A stretch of 64,000 nucleotides of DNA from contig USMK01000005.1 in assembly GCA_900555835.1 (NCBI GenBank), forward strand, positions 8,486 through 72,485. Direction: 5' to 3'. The translations under genes and the position numbers were made by a program. The notes below the pieces were generated by a model. The model saw nothing but the letters and a program-made list of their open reading frames with translations. It made no database searches and had not been told where the DNA came from. Shown piece by piece: positions 36,841 through 45,376 of the stretch; within the stretch, counting starts at the first letter, position 1, and every line of letters begins with the position of its first letter. This stretch comes from an uncultured Clostridium sp. (GTDB lineage: Bacteria; Bacillota; Clostridia; TANB77; CAG-508).

Positions 36841-38038
36841 AATATTCCATTGATTTGTATCTTACAAATGCTACTGCTCCTACTACTGTTATTATTGCGA
36901 TTACTGGTAGGATAAATCCTACACCTGCTTTTGGTAATGAATCTGGTGATTTTGTTCCATTTGATCCATTATTGTTTCCTGTGCCAAAATCTTTTCCTCC
37001 ATTTGAAAGTGATGTGTCTACTTCTATTTTGATTGCCTCACTCTTATTTCCTGCTAAGTCTACTATCGTTATTGTTTCTGTTGTGTTTTTTGTATATTGT
37101 TTTGTTAATGTTTTTTTGTCTGCTGATAATGTCCAACCTGTTACAGCTTGTATTTGTTCACTTGCTGTTATTGTTACTGTTACAACTCCTTTTGTATCTT
37201 TTGTATATTTTACTGATGCAGTTGGTTTTGTTTTATCTGTTGTTGTACTTCCACCATTATTGTTGTTATTGTTTCCGTTATTATTACCATTGTTATTGTT
37301 TCCATTGTTTGAACCAACTTTTGCATTTATTGTTATTGGATCACTTACATTTCCATTTTCATCTGTTATTGTTAATGTTCCTGTATAATCAGCTGTATAT
37401 ACTTTACTTAATTGTTTTTTGTTGGCTGATAATGTCCAACCAGCTAATGCTTTTAATGTTGAGTTTGATGTTACAGTTACTTTTATTCCATTATCCACTG
37501 TTTCATATTTAACTTCTGCTGTTGGCTTTGTTGTGGTTGTTGGAGTATCTGGTGTTGTTGTTTTTTCTTTTACAGTTATTGTGCAAGAAGTATTTTGTGC
37601 ACTTATATCTTGTTGGCTATTTGATGCTGATATGTTTTTTAATGTTACTGTTGTACTTCCTACTGTTGCTGTTGATTTTACTTTCAAATTTATTTCAAAA
37701 ACATCTGAATTATTATTTACAAATTCTGCTTTTGTTGTAACTAATTTTCCACTATTTGCGTTATATGTTATAGCATCCCATCTGTTTAACGCATTAATAT
37801 CATTACTGCTTACTGTTTCAAATATGTTATTATCGTATTCTAGATTTCCTAGTAATGCATTTAAACCATTTCCTGCATCTATGCTATTTACTGAAACTAC
37901 TACTTTAACAGTTCCACCTTTTTCTACCTCAGTTGTGCTAGGGGTTAATGTAACACCAAAGCTTAATGCTTGTACTGTTGTTACAAAAGTTGCAAGCATA
38001 AGTATTGTAATAATAAAAGTAACTAATGTTTTTTTCAT
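36839..38038 (-). CDS. Cell-wall-anchored cohesin protein with LPKAG signal
   Basis: 399 residues. Signal peptide (1-24), one cohesin-like domain (about 25-155: VEKGGTVKVVVSVNSIDAGN, LEYDNNIFE, FEINLKVKS), two Ig-like repeats sharing GWTLSANKK.L/GWTLSADKKTL, an Asn/Gly linker (about 243-268), then LPKAG, a membrane helix and a short basic tail (RYKSMEY). Cohesins bind dockerins tightly with calcium; LPxxG plus helix plus basic end is a sortase-type signal. So it likely fixes dockerin proteins to the wall. It lies 12 bases after the dockerin papain gene and is the last gene of that operon. The cohesin call rests on pattern, not alignment. Confidence 0.78.
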   Translation of the reverse strand: MKKTLVTFIITILMLATFVTTVQALSFGVTLTPSTTEVEKGGTVKVVVSVNSIDAGNGLNALLGNLEYDNNIFETVSSNDINALNRWDAITYNANSGKLVTTKAEFVNNNSDVFEINLKVKSTATVGSTTVTLKNISASNSQQDISAQNTSCTITVKEKTTTPDTPTTTTKPTAEVKYETVDNGIKVTVTSNSTLKALAGWTLSANKKQLSKVYTADYTGTLTITDENGNVSDPITINAKVGSNNGNNNNGNNNGNNNNNNGGSTTTDKTKPTASVKYTKDTKGVVTVTITASEQIQAVTGWTLSADKKTLTKQYTKNTTETITIVDLAGNKSEAIKIEVDTSLSNGGKDFGTGNNNGSNGTKSPDSLPKAGVGFILPVIAIITVVGAVAFVRYKSMEY

Positions 38039-38049
38039 TTTTATCTCTC

Positions 38050-39954
38050 CTATAAATTTATTTTATCTACAAGTGCAAGTTTCATTGTAGACAAGTCTGA
38101 TAATGTAATTTCTCCATTATTATCTACATCTCCTGCTATTTTTTCTAATTCGTTTAGTTCTCCTGAATCTACTAAATATAGCTTTAATTTTGATAAATCT
38201 GTTGCTGTTACATTACCGGTTTGCGTTATGTCTCCTGTTACAACAATTTTATACAAGTTATTTTCATTTGTCTTAATTGTTGTTCCTGTTGTTATTATAT
38301 CACTATCTTTCATTTCTATGTCATTTTTAAGAATTTGAATTGTCATTAGTGTTTCTAATTTGTTCTTAAATGTTGACATTGAAGTTTGAGGTGATACTCT
38401 ATATATTAACTCTTCTTCTATTTTATAAGAATCAGATATAATATTATACTTTGTTATTTTTGTAAATGCTTTTATACATACATTTGAATTGTTTATTTTT
38501 TTATCATTAAACTTTTTTAGGTCTGTCCATTGAATTCCATTTGTTGATGTGTAACTTTCGCCTTCATTGCTAGTTGCTGTTTTCCAGTATCCATCATTTG
38601 GAGCTTCGATTGCCACATATGCCTCTTTGGTTATTCCTGTAAATTTTACCGCTACTGCAAATTTGCTTCCTGTTAATTTTATTGGTTCTTTAAATCGAAT
38701 CGTTGTATATCCACTTTTTACAGTGTTGTTTTCAATTTCAACTTTTTGCAATTTTTCTTCTGAAAGCTCTCCATCTTCTTTATTCACATATACTTCTATT
38801 TGTTGCGTTGTTGGTGACTCTATACTTATTTCTGTTAATAATTCTTCTGTTGTTTTATTCTTATTAAATACATTCGCACCATACAATGTTTTCACATTTT
38901 GTGATGTAAGATTTGTTGACATTCCTAATGCATCATATTGGTATATGTTATTATAATCAATATCTTTTGCATTTATAATTCCTATTGTTGCATATTCCAC
39001 AAAATAATCTTCATATGAAATATAGTAACATCCGTATTTATATGTATCTGTTCCATATGAATTTAATATTAAATATGCCCCTGGACTAGATGGTCTATGT
39101 TGTTCATTAAAATTTTCTACTGGATAATTGTCATCCCAACCAATTATTGATACTTGATGGTTTGGTATTAAGCCAGCTGTTTCACAATAAAATGCCGGAT
39201 AATCTAAATTATAATTGTAATATTGATTATAGGCACTTCCAGATACAGTCATAGTTGTTACTGTACCATAGTTCATAATGTGTTCTTTAATCTCATTTCT
39301 GATATTATTAACTTCTGATATATCATATGTAGTTTTTCCAGAAGCATCTTGATATGTAATATTTCCATTTTCGTCTTTTATTTTAGCTATTGATGGGAAT
39401 ATTACAGTATCTGTAACTTTTTTTTGCACATTCTTGTTTTGTATCTCAGATAATGATATTAATTCTTCTTTTTCATTAAATGGCATATCATTTTCTAATA
39501 TTGGTCCTCTTCCACTAGTATAATATGCTATTGCAATACTTGAATTTCCTCCACTTGTAGCTTGTCTGTTATGTCCTAATTTGTTTATTCCATCTTTAAA
39601 TTCTCTTGATGTTGCATATGTCATATGTCTTTCTGAGAAATCATACTTTTGATTATTTCTTAGTTGTAAATTTGTTTCTAGTGAAGTGGTTGTTGCAAAA
39701 GCCCAACAGTCTTGTGTTGATTTTTGATTTTTTACGGGTATCTCAATATAATTTCTTAAATCAAAATTGGTACTCGCAAATAATCTTTTTTGTGCTAACA
39801 GATTTTTTGTAGTTCTTAATTCTTTGCTTTCTACTTTTATTTCTGCTACATCTACTGTTTCTATGGTTGCAAATGCCTGTGGAGTCAATAATATAATACT
39901 TAAAATTAGAAGCAATATTATTCTTAATTTTCTTGTTTTTATATTAATATTCAT
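38050..39954 (-). CDS. Secreted papain-like (C1A) cysteine protease with dockerin
   Basis: 634 residues. Signal peptide, then a mature protease with oxyanion Gln and active Cys in KNQKSTQDCWAF (near 81), His in NHQVSIIGWDD (near 266) and Asn in LILNSYG (near 297); all four catalytic residues are present. A beta-rich domain follows (about 350-500), then the X-like module (STFKNKLETLMTIQI...TTIKTNENNLYKI) and a dockerin. The first dockerin loop is degenerate (DITQTGNVTATD, with two poor Ca ligands); the second is good (DVDNNGEITLSD). It should act at the cell surface bound to a cohesin. First gene of a two-gene operon with the LPKAG cohesin. Confidence 0.88.
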   Translation of the reverse strand: MNINIKTRKLRIILLLILSIILLTPQAFATIETVDVAEIKVESKELRTTKNLLAQKRLFASTNFDLRNYIEIPVKNQKSTQDCWAFATTTSLETNLQLRNNQKYDFSERHMTYATSREFKDGINKLGHNRQATSGGNSSIAIAYYTSGRGPILENDMPFNEKEELISLSEIQNKNVQKKVTDTVIFPSIAKIKDENGNITYQDASGKTTYDISEVNNIRNEIKEHIMNYGTVTTMTVSGSAYNQYYNYNLDYPAFYCETAGLIPNHQVSIIGWDDNYPVENFNEQHRPSSPGAYLILNSYGTDTYKYGCYYISYEDYFVEYATIGIINAKDIDYNNIYQYDALGMSTNLTSQNVKTLYGANVFNKNKTTEELLTEISIESPTTQQIEVYVNKEDGELSEEKLQKVEIENNTVKSGYTTIRFKEPIKLTGSKFAVAVKFTGITKEAYVAIEAPNDGYWKTATSNEGESYTSTNGIQWTDLKKFNDKKINNSNVCIKAFTKITKYNIISDSYKIEEELIYRVSPQTSMSTFKNKLETLMTIQILKNDIEMKDSDIITTGTTIKTNENNLYKIVVTGDITQTGNVTATDLSKLKLYLVDSGELNELEKIAGDVDNNGEITLSDLSTMKLALVDKINL

Positions 39955-39980
39955 TATTGCACCTTTCTAGACTTATTTAT

Positions 39981-40008
39981 ATTATACTTCATCTGTTTTA
40001 AAAATCAA
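39981..40008 (-). promoter_or_regulatory. Promoter of the papain/cohesin operon
   Basis: TTGATT, 16 bases, TATAAT on the minus strand, about 30 bases upstream of the start codon. Confidence 0.6.
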
Positions 40009-40048
40009 GACCGCTTTTTTGTGTGTTACATTTATATGTTTTCAATTT

Positions 40049-40083
40049 CAAAGGCAAGCCAACGGATACATGGCTTGCCTTTG
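40049..40083. terminator. Hairpin between the two cohesin/dockerin operons
   Basis: CAAAGGCAAGCCA and TGGCTTGCCTTTG form a 13-bp stem. No T-run follows on the minus strand, so it may be a weak terminator or protect the mRNA end. Confidence 0.6.
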
Positions 40084-40089
40084 TTTTTA

Positions 40090-40116
40090 TTACATTTTTA
40101 TTACATTTTTATTACA
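40090..40116 (-). promoter_or_regulatory. Three TGTAA direct repeats at 11-bp spacing upstream of the papain gene
   Basis: On the minus strand TGTAA starts at 40116, 40105 and 40094, with AAAAA-type spacers, about 80 bases upstream of the -35; overlaps the stop codon of the preceding gene. Same layout as at 16174-16200. Confidence 0.55.
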
Positions 40117-40981
40117 AAGCTTCTAATTCTGCTAATACTCTTTTTAATTTTCCTAAATCTGTTAATGTTACACTTCCATCTCCATCTATGTCAGCCCCTG
40201 ATTTATATGGTTCTTGTAAAAGTGTTGTTTCTACCATATGTAGTTTTAATTGTGCTAAGTCTGTTAATGTTACCTTTCCATCTCCATTTAAATCGCCTTT
40301 TACTATTACTGTATATACATCTCCTGATGGTGTTGTAACTGTTGAACCAGTTCCTATATTTCCTGATGATATTGTATTTCCATCTTTATCTTTTATTATT
40401 GTATTTTCTCCACCTGTCAAATTATCTTTTAGGTCATCAACCTTGGTATTTGGAAGTACATTTTTTATTTCATTATCATCTGTTACTTCATACTTTCCTG
40501 AACTTAGTTTCTTTAATGATATTGTTGCTTTTCCCTCTGTTCCATCTATATCTATTCTGTTATTTGAAGTTGATGGGCTTGTAATTTTAATTTGTGCATT
40601 TTCTGTTTCAACTCCATCTTTTACTTTAAAAGTTATTTTGCAAAGTTCTGTATCTGTTGTTATAAAGTCTTTACGGTCTAATAATATTTTCTTAGTTTCT
40701 GCATTATAAGATACTTCCCAGCTATTTAATCCAGTTATATCTTTTGCAGTTATTTCTTCAAAAATGTTTGTATCGTAATTTAGTATTCCTGAAAATACTT
40801 TCATACCATCTCCACCAATATTCATATTATTTACAGATATGGTTACATCCACCGAACCCCCTGGGCTTACTGTTGTTTGGGCTGGTGTTACTCCTACTAT
40901 AAATCCTAACGCATATGAGGGGATATTTGTAAATATTAGTATAATTAATGCAACTAACGTTATTGTTATTGTTCTTTTCAT
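40112..40981 (-). CDS. Adaptor scaffoldin: one cohesin plus one dockerin
   Basis: 289 residues. Signal peptide (about 1-24), a cohesin-like domain (about 27-165: VSPGGSVDVTISVNNMNIGG, LNYDTNIFEE, CKITFKVKDG), a short X-like module (NTKVDDLKDNL...GTGSTVTTPSG) and a dockerin with two good loops (DLNGDGKVTLTD, DIDGDGSVTLTD). A one-cohesin, one-dockerin protein can bridge a dockerin client and another cohesin, as adaptor scaffoldins do in Ruminococcus flavefaciens cellulosomes. It follows the pseudoprotease gene by 3 bases and is last in its operon. ATG follows GAGGAGGG. Confidence 0.82.
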   Translation of the reverse strand: MKRTITITLVALIILIFTNIPSYALGFIVGVTPAQTTVSPGGSVDVTISVNNMNIGGDGMKVFSGILNYDTNIFEEITAKDITGLNSWEVSYNAETKKILLDRKDFITTDTELCKITFKVKDGVETENAQIKITSPSTSNNRIDIDGTEGKATISLKKLSSGKYEVTDDNEIKNVLPNTKVDDLKDNLTGGENTIIKDKDGNTISSGNIGTGSTVTTPSGDVYTVIVKGDLNGDGKVTLTDLAQLKLHMVETTLLQEPYKSGADIDGDGSVTLTDLGKLKRVLAELEAL

Positions 40982-40983
40982 CT

Positions 40984-43900
40984 CTATTTTCCCTCCTCTC
41001 CACTATTTAATAATAATTCTTTCATTAGTGATAAATCTGTAAGAGTAACTTTGCCATCACCATTTATATCAGCAGTTTCATAGTAAATTCCATCTAATCC
41101 TTTACCTGTCATAATGTAATCTTTTAATTGAGATAAATCTGTTACCGTTACTTGTCCGTTTCCGTCTATATCTCCTGTAATTTTTATTGTGAAGTTTTCT
41201 TTTATCGTTTCTTTTACTGGTTCTTGTTGACCTTCTGGTATTTTTTCTATTTCTTTGCTGATTTCTATTGTACTTCCAGTTCCAACTATGTCGTTATCTC
41301 CAAGGACATTTCCATCTTTGTCTTTTATAACAATTGTTACATCTTTACTTGTTGTTAATCCTTCTTTAAAGTCTTTTACTGTTGTATTTGGATTTACATT
41401 ATCTATTTTACCATTTTGCCCAATTTCATATTGATTACTTGATATTTCAATTTTTGAATTATCCAGTTCTTTTACTGTTATTGTACATGTTTTTGTAAAG
41501 TTTCCATCTTCTGTTGTAAATGTTATTTTTGTGGTTCCTTTTTTCAAGCCTTTTACTCCATTGTTTGAAAGTGTGGCTATTGTTTCATCTTCGATTTTAT
41601 ATGTTATGTTTGTGTTATCTGCATTTTTAGGTAGAACATTTACTGTTAATTTTTCAGTTCTGTCTTTGTAAATTTCGAGTGTTTCAGCACTTATTTCAAT
41701 TCCTGTTACTGCAATTTTTTCTGGGACATATACTACACAAGTTTTTGTATATCCTCCGTCTACTGTTTTTGCCGTAATTGTTGCTGTTCCATAACCTACC
41801 GCTGTTACTAATCCACTGTCATCTACTTTTGCAACTTGTGCATTATCTGATGACCAGGTTATATTTGCATTATCTGCATTTGAAGGTTGAGTTCCTGCTA
41901 TTAATTGAGTTTTCTCGTCTTTTTCTAATGTTACTGCTGTTTTGTTTATCGTAATTCCTGTTACTTTTATAGTTGGTTTACTAACTGTTACTATACATTT
42001 AGCTGTATATTTTCCATCTGCTGTTGATGCTGTTATTGTTGCTGTTCCTGTATCTATTGCTGTTATTTTTCCGTTTGAATTTACATCTACTGTATTATAA
42101 TCTGAGCTATTCCAAATTACAGTTCTATCATTTGCATTTGATGGTGTTACTGTTGCTGATAATTGAGCTGTTGCATCTTTTTCAAGTGTTAAACTTGATT
42201 GACTTATTGTTATTCCTGTTGGAGTTATTGTTGCTACATCTGTAACAGTTACTGTACAAGTTGCTGTTTCTCCTCCACTTACTGTTGTTACTGTTATTGT
42301 TGTCGTTCCTGGTGATAATGCTGTTATTCTTCCATTTGCATTTACTATTGCAACATTTTTATTACTACTTGTCCAAACAACAGAAGAGTTTGTTGCATCT
42401 GCTGGCATTACCGTTGCTTTTAAGGTTTCCCTTGTTCCTTTTTCAAGTGTTAATGTTGATTTATTAAGTGATACCCCTAAAACATCTACTACTAATGATT
42501 CTGGAACTGTTACTTTACAAGTTGCTGTATGTAATCCAGACTCATCTCTTATTACTGCTGTTACAATTGCTGTACCTTGTTTTAATCCTATTAGCAATCC
42601 ATCTTCTGTTACTTTTACAACTTCTTTATTGCTACTTGTCCATTCTATTTTTGTAGTTGTAGCATCTTCTGGTCCAATTATTCCTGCTAATACATTTGTT
42701 TCTCCGGCTAAAATTGTTACATCACTTTTATTTAGTGTAAAGCTCTTTATTGGAACTCTTACATCTACTGTGCAAGTTGCTAAAATTGCTGGCGCATTTT
42801 TTAGTTTTGCTGTTATTGTCACTATCCCTGCACCGTTTGCTGTTATTGTTCCATCTTTATCAACAGCTACTATGCTTTTATTACTTGATGTCCAGTTTAC
42901 ATCACTATATGCTCCATCTGTTGGAGAAATTTTTATTCCAAGTTTTGCTTGATCTCCTTTTAGTATTTGTATACTATCTGTTATATCTTCATATGTTCCT
43001 AAGTCAGACATTTTTTGTATTTTTATACTTTCGGTTGGAACTTTGTATCCGGGCACTTCTGATGTGAATGCTTTAATACATACATTCATATTTTTGGTTT
43101 CACTACTATTATACATATCTGTTAAAGAATCCAATGTACTTCCTATAAAACTACGTCCTTGTGCTGATGTTGCATTTTCAAAATATTGTATATTTTGCAT
43201 TACCGGTGTTGCATTGTTTCCATTTATTTTGTAGGTTTTTCTAATTGGAGATTGTACACCAACTTTTGCTGTTTTTCCATATTTATCTGGTGATATGTAT
43301 TTTACTACTACTGCAAACTTTTTGCCTGTTAACATTATTGTATCGTCAAAGTATATTGTATTATATCCTGGGTCTAGTACGTCCGTTTCTGCAACTTTTA
43401 TCAAAGTATCAGAAGATAACTCACTTCCTTTTGGATTTACATACACTTCATATTTCATACTTTCTAGGTTTGCTATGCTTATTGATTCCAAACTTTCTGG
43501 ATTATCTGTATTTCTTGCCCATACGTTTCCAGCATATGCTGTAGCTCCTGAATTTTCTGGTTCGATTACAGTTGATAGTCCAAGTTTATCCCATTGATAT
43601 GGCTCTTTTCCATTTCTCATTGTTGTGAAATCTTTTATTCCATATACCTGTGATTCTATGTAATAATCATAGTATGATACATAGTAGAAATTTGTATCTA
43701 TTGTAACTGGATTGCTCACGCTCCAATACATTCCGTCTTCATAAACATCATTTCTCCATCTGTATGTATCTATATAATTTTGATAAAAACTTGCATGATA
43801 TTTCGTTTCGTCCATAACTAAATATGCACCTTTGCCTGGTGCTCCTGGCACCTGATATTCGTCATTCCAGCCAATTATTAAAACATCAGTATTTGGTGTT

Positions 43901-44787
43901 GCTGCTTTTTGGTTGCAATAATAAAATGGTTGTTCTGTTGGAGTATATGTTTTAGTATACCATCTATCCCATCCACCGTCAGAATCATATGATTTATGTT
44001 CTTCTATTTTACCTCCTGTTTTATAAACATAATAATTTTCATTTTTATACAATTTTGCACCAACTGCTCCATATTTTATAATATGCTCTTTTATATCACT
44101 TCTTGTTTGTTCTATTTCTCCTCCTGTATATACATCAATATCTTGATAAGCTCCAATCGTTTGAATAGAATTTGCGCTGTCTGCTTGATATATTACTGGA
44201 TCACTGAATCCAAGTGTTAACGTTCCATTTATTACATTGAATGTCATTTTGTATACACTTGGGAATAGTCTATAACTTTCTAGTCTTCCATTTAATGTTT
44301 TGCTATTTAATGTACTTAATGATACTTTGTTTATATTTCCGTCCCAAGCAAAGTCATTACTTGTTACAACTCCTCGTCCACTTGTTAAATATCCTAGTGC
44401 TACTAATCTATTTCCTCCTTGACCCAAATATCTATTGTGAGCATTTGGAGTTCCTTCGTTTGTTGAATTATATGCTGTTGCATAGTCCATATGTTTTGCT
44501 GAATATGTAACACCAGTTTTTAATTCTAACAATTGTTGTGCAACAAGTGCCCAAGCAGCATTTGTAGAACCAGGATCTTGTGCCTCTAAATATTCATACA
44601 ATCTTAAATCATAATTTGAGCCATATCCTAGCACCTTGTCTGTAAGTAGTGAAGTTGCACTACTATCTGTTTGGATTTTGTCTATGGCGTTGTCTCTAAT
44701 TTCACTTGCAAAGGTGTGTCCTGATAATGTTATTAGTCCTGCTAATGTTATACAAGATATCTTTGTTAGCATACCTTTATTTTTCAT
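40984..44787 (-). CDS. Secreted C1A-like pseudoprotease with six BIG2 domains and dockerin
   Basis: 1267 residues. Signal peptide; a papain-like domain (about 40-400) that aligns with the neighbouring active protease but has lost the catalytic set: Cys to Ala (STNAAWALVA against STQDCWAFAT, near 77), His to Thr (NTDVLIIGWND, near 299) and Asn to Asp (AYLVMDE, near 324). A beta domain follows, then six BIG2 repeats (about 590-1140; each with a (T/N)WTSSN-type core and TVDV/VTV end), an X-like module and a dockerin (DIDGNGQVTVTD, DINGDGKVTLTD). Likely a binding or structural subunit, not an enzyme. Its ATG overlaps the stop of the upstream cohesin gene, so the two are translated together. Confidence 0.87.
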   Translation of the reverse strand: MKNKGMLTKISCITLAGLITLSGHTFASEIRDNAIDKIQTDSSATSLLTDKVLGYGSNYDLRLYEYLEAQDPGSTNAAWALVAQQLLELKTGVTYSAKHMDYATAYNSTNEGTPNAHNRYLGQGGNRLVALGYLTSGRGVVTSNDFAWDGNINKVSLSTLNSKTLNGRLESYRLFPSVYKMTFNVINGTLTLGFSDPVIYQADSANSIQTIGAYQDIDVYTGGEIEQTRSDIKEHIIKYGAVGAKLYKNENYYVYKTGGKIEEHKSYDSDGGWDRWYTKTYTPTEQPFYYCNQKAATPNTDVLIIGWNDEYQVPGAPGKGAYLVMDETKYHASFYQNYIDTYRWRNDVYEDGMYWSVSNPVTIDTNFYYVSYYDYYIESQVYGIKDFTTMRNGKEPYQWDKLGLSTVIEPENSGATAYAGNVWARNTDNPESLESISIANLESMKYEVYVNPKGSELSSDTLIKVAETDVLDPGYNTIYFDDTIMLTGKKFAVVVKYISPDKYGKTAKVGVQSPIRKTYKINGNNATPVMQNIQYFENATSAQGRSFIGSTLDSLTDMYNSSETKNMNVCIKAFTSEVPGYKVPTESIKIQKMSDLGTYEDITDSIQILKGDQAKLGIKISPTDGAYSDVNWTSSNKSIVAVDKDGTITANGAGIVTITAKLKNAPAILATCTVDVRVPIKSFTLNKSDVTILAGETNVLAGIIGPEDATTTKIEWTSSNKEVVKVTEDGLLIGLKQGTAIVTAVIRDESGLHTATCKVTVPESLVVDVLGVSLNKSTLTLEKGTRETLKATVMPADATNSSVVWTSSNKNVAIVNANGRITALSPGTTTITVTTVSGGETATCTVTVTDVATITPTGITISQSSLTLEKDATAQLSATVTPSNANDRTVIWNSSDYNTVDVNSNGKITAIDTGTATITASTADGKYTAKCIVTVSKPTIKVTGITINKTAVTLEKDEKTQLIAGTQPSNADNANITWSSDNAQVAKVDDSGLVTAVGYGTATITAKTVDGGYTKTCVVYVPEKIAVTGIEISAETLEIYKDRTEKLTVNVLPKNADNTNITYKIEDETIATLSNNGVKGLKKGTTKITFTTEDGNFTKTCTITVKELDNSKIEISSNQYEIGQNGKIDNVNPNTTVKDFKEGLTTSKDVTIVIKDKDGNVLGDNDIVGTGSTIEISKEIEKIPEGQQEPVKETIKENFTIKITGDIDGNGQVTVTDLSQLKDYIMTGKGLDGIYYETADINGDGKVTLTDLSLMKELLLNSGEEGK

Positions 44788-45362
44788 TATCTTCTTCTCC
44801 TCCTTTTTTGCTTTTTAACAGCAATTATTCTTAGTATGACTAATACAAGAACTATTGCTACTGCAATTATAAGTATAGTTTTTAATATTGAAGATTTTCC
44901 ATTCATTTGTAGTTCTACTATTTGGTCGTCTGCTTCTAAATCTATTTGAGAATTTGATGCTTGTAAATTGGTAACTTTTATTTCTGTTTTATTTTTTTCA
45001 TTTGCTTTTGGATGTAATTTTACTTCTAGAATTTCTTCTCCTTGTTTTTTAGTAAAATCATTTCTTAATGTTAAAACTGTTCCTTTTGCAGGATTAAAAG
45101 TTAAGTCTTGCCATCCATTTTGTAATGTAATATCTTCTTCTTTTACTTCTTCAAATGTATTTTTATCATATTCTATATCACATATGAATGCATTTATGCC
45201 ATTTCCTGCAACCCCAACTTCTTTTAGCGATAGCTTTAAAATATAGTAATCGTCTTGTTTTTCTACATTTGTGTTTACTGAAAAGCTTGCTGCTAAACTG
45301 CTTATTGTTAATATAAATATAATACTTATCATTAGTGGAATAATTTTTGCTAGTCTTTTCAT
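44787..45362 (-). CDS. Membrane-anchored cohesin protein with poly-Arg tail
   Basis: 191 residues. Signal peptide, one cohesin-like domain (about 24-155: LKLSLKEVGVAGNGINAF, IEYDKNTFEEV, ILEVKLHPKAN), a membrane helix (about 160-181) and a basic cytosolic tail (KKQKRRRRR). It would hold a dockerin protein directly at the membrane. The codons of the poly-Arg tail (AGGAGGAGAAGA) form the Shine-Dalgarno site of the next gene, whose start overlaps this stop (TAATG). Shares the AGNGINA and SNSQ(I/Q)D motifs with the LPKAG cohesin. Second gene of the operon. Confidence 0.78.
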   Translation of the reverse strand: MKRLAKIIPLMISIIFILTISSLAASFSVNTNVEKQDDYYILKLSLKEVGVAGNGINAFICDIEYDKNTFEEVKEEDITLQNGWQDLTFNPAKGTVLTLRNDFTKKQGEEILEVKLHPKANEKNKTEIKVTNLQASNSQIDLEADDQIVELQMNGKSSILKTILIIAVAIVLVLVILRIIAVKKQKRRRRR

Positions 45363-45376
45363 TTCTTACTCCTTTT

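Noticed and set aside
40342..43544. Leu/Tyr-rich plus-strand ORFs over the pseudoprotease
   Set aside because: Antisense shadows of the BIG2 repeats without ribosome sites or family matches.
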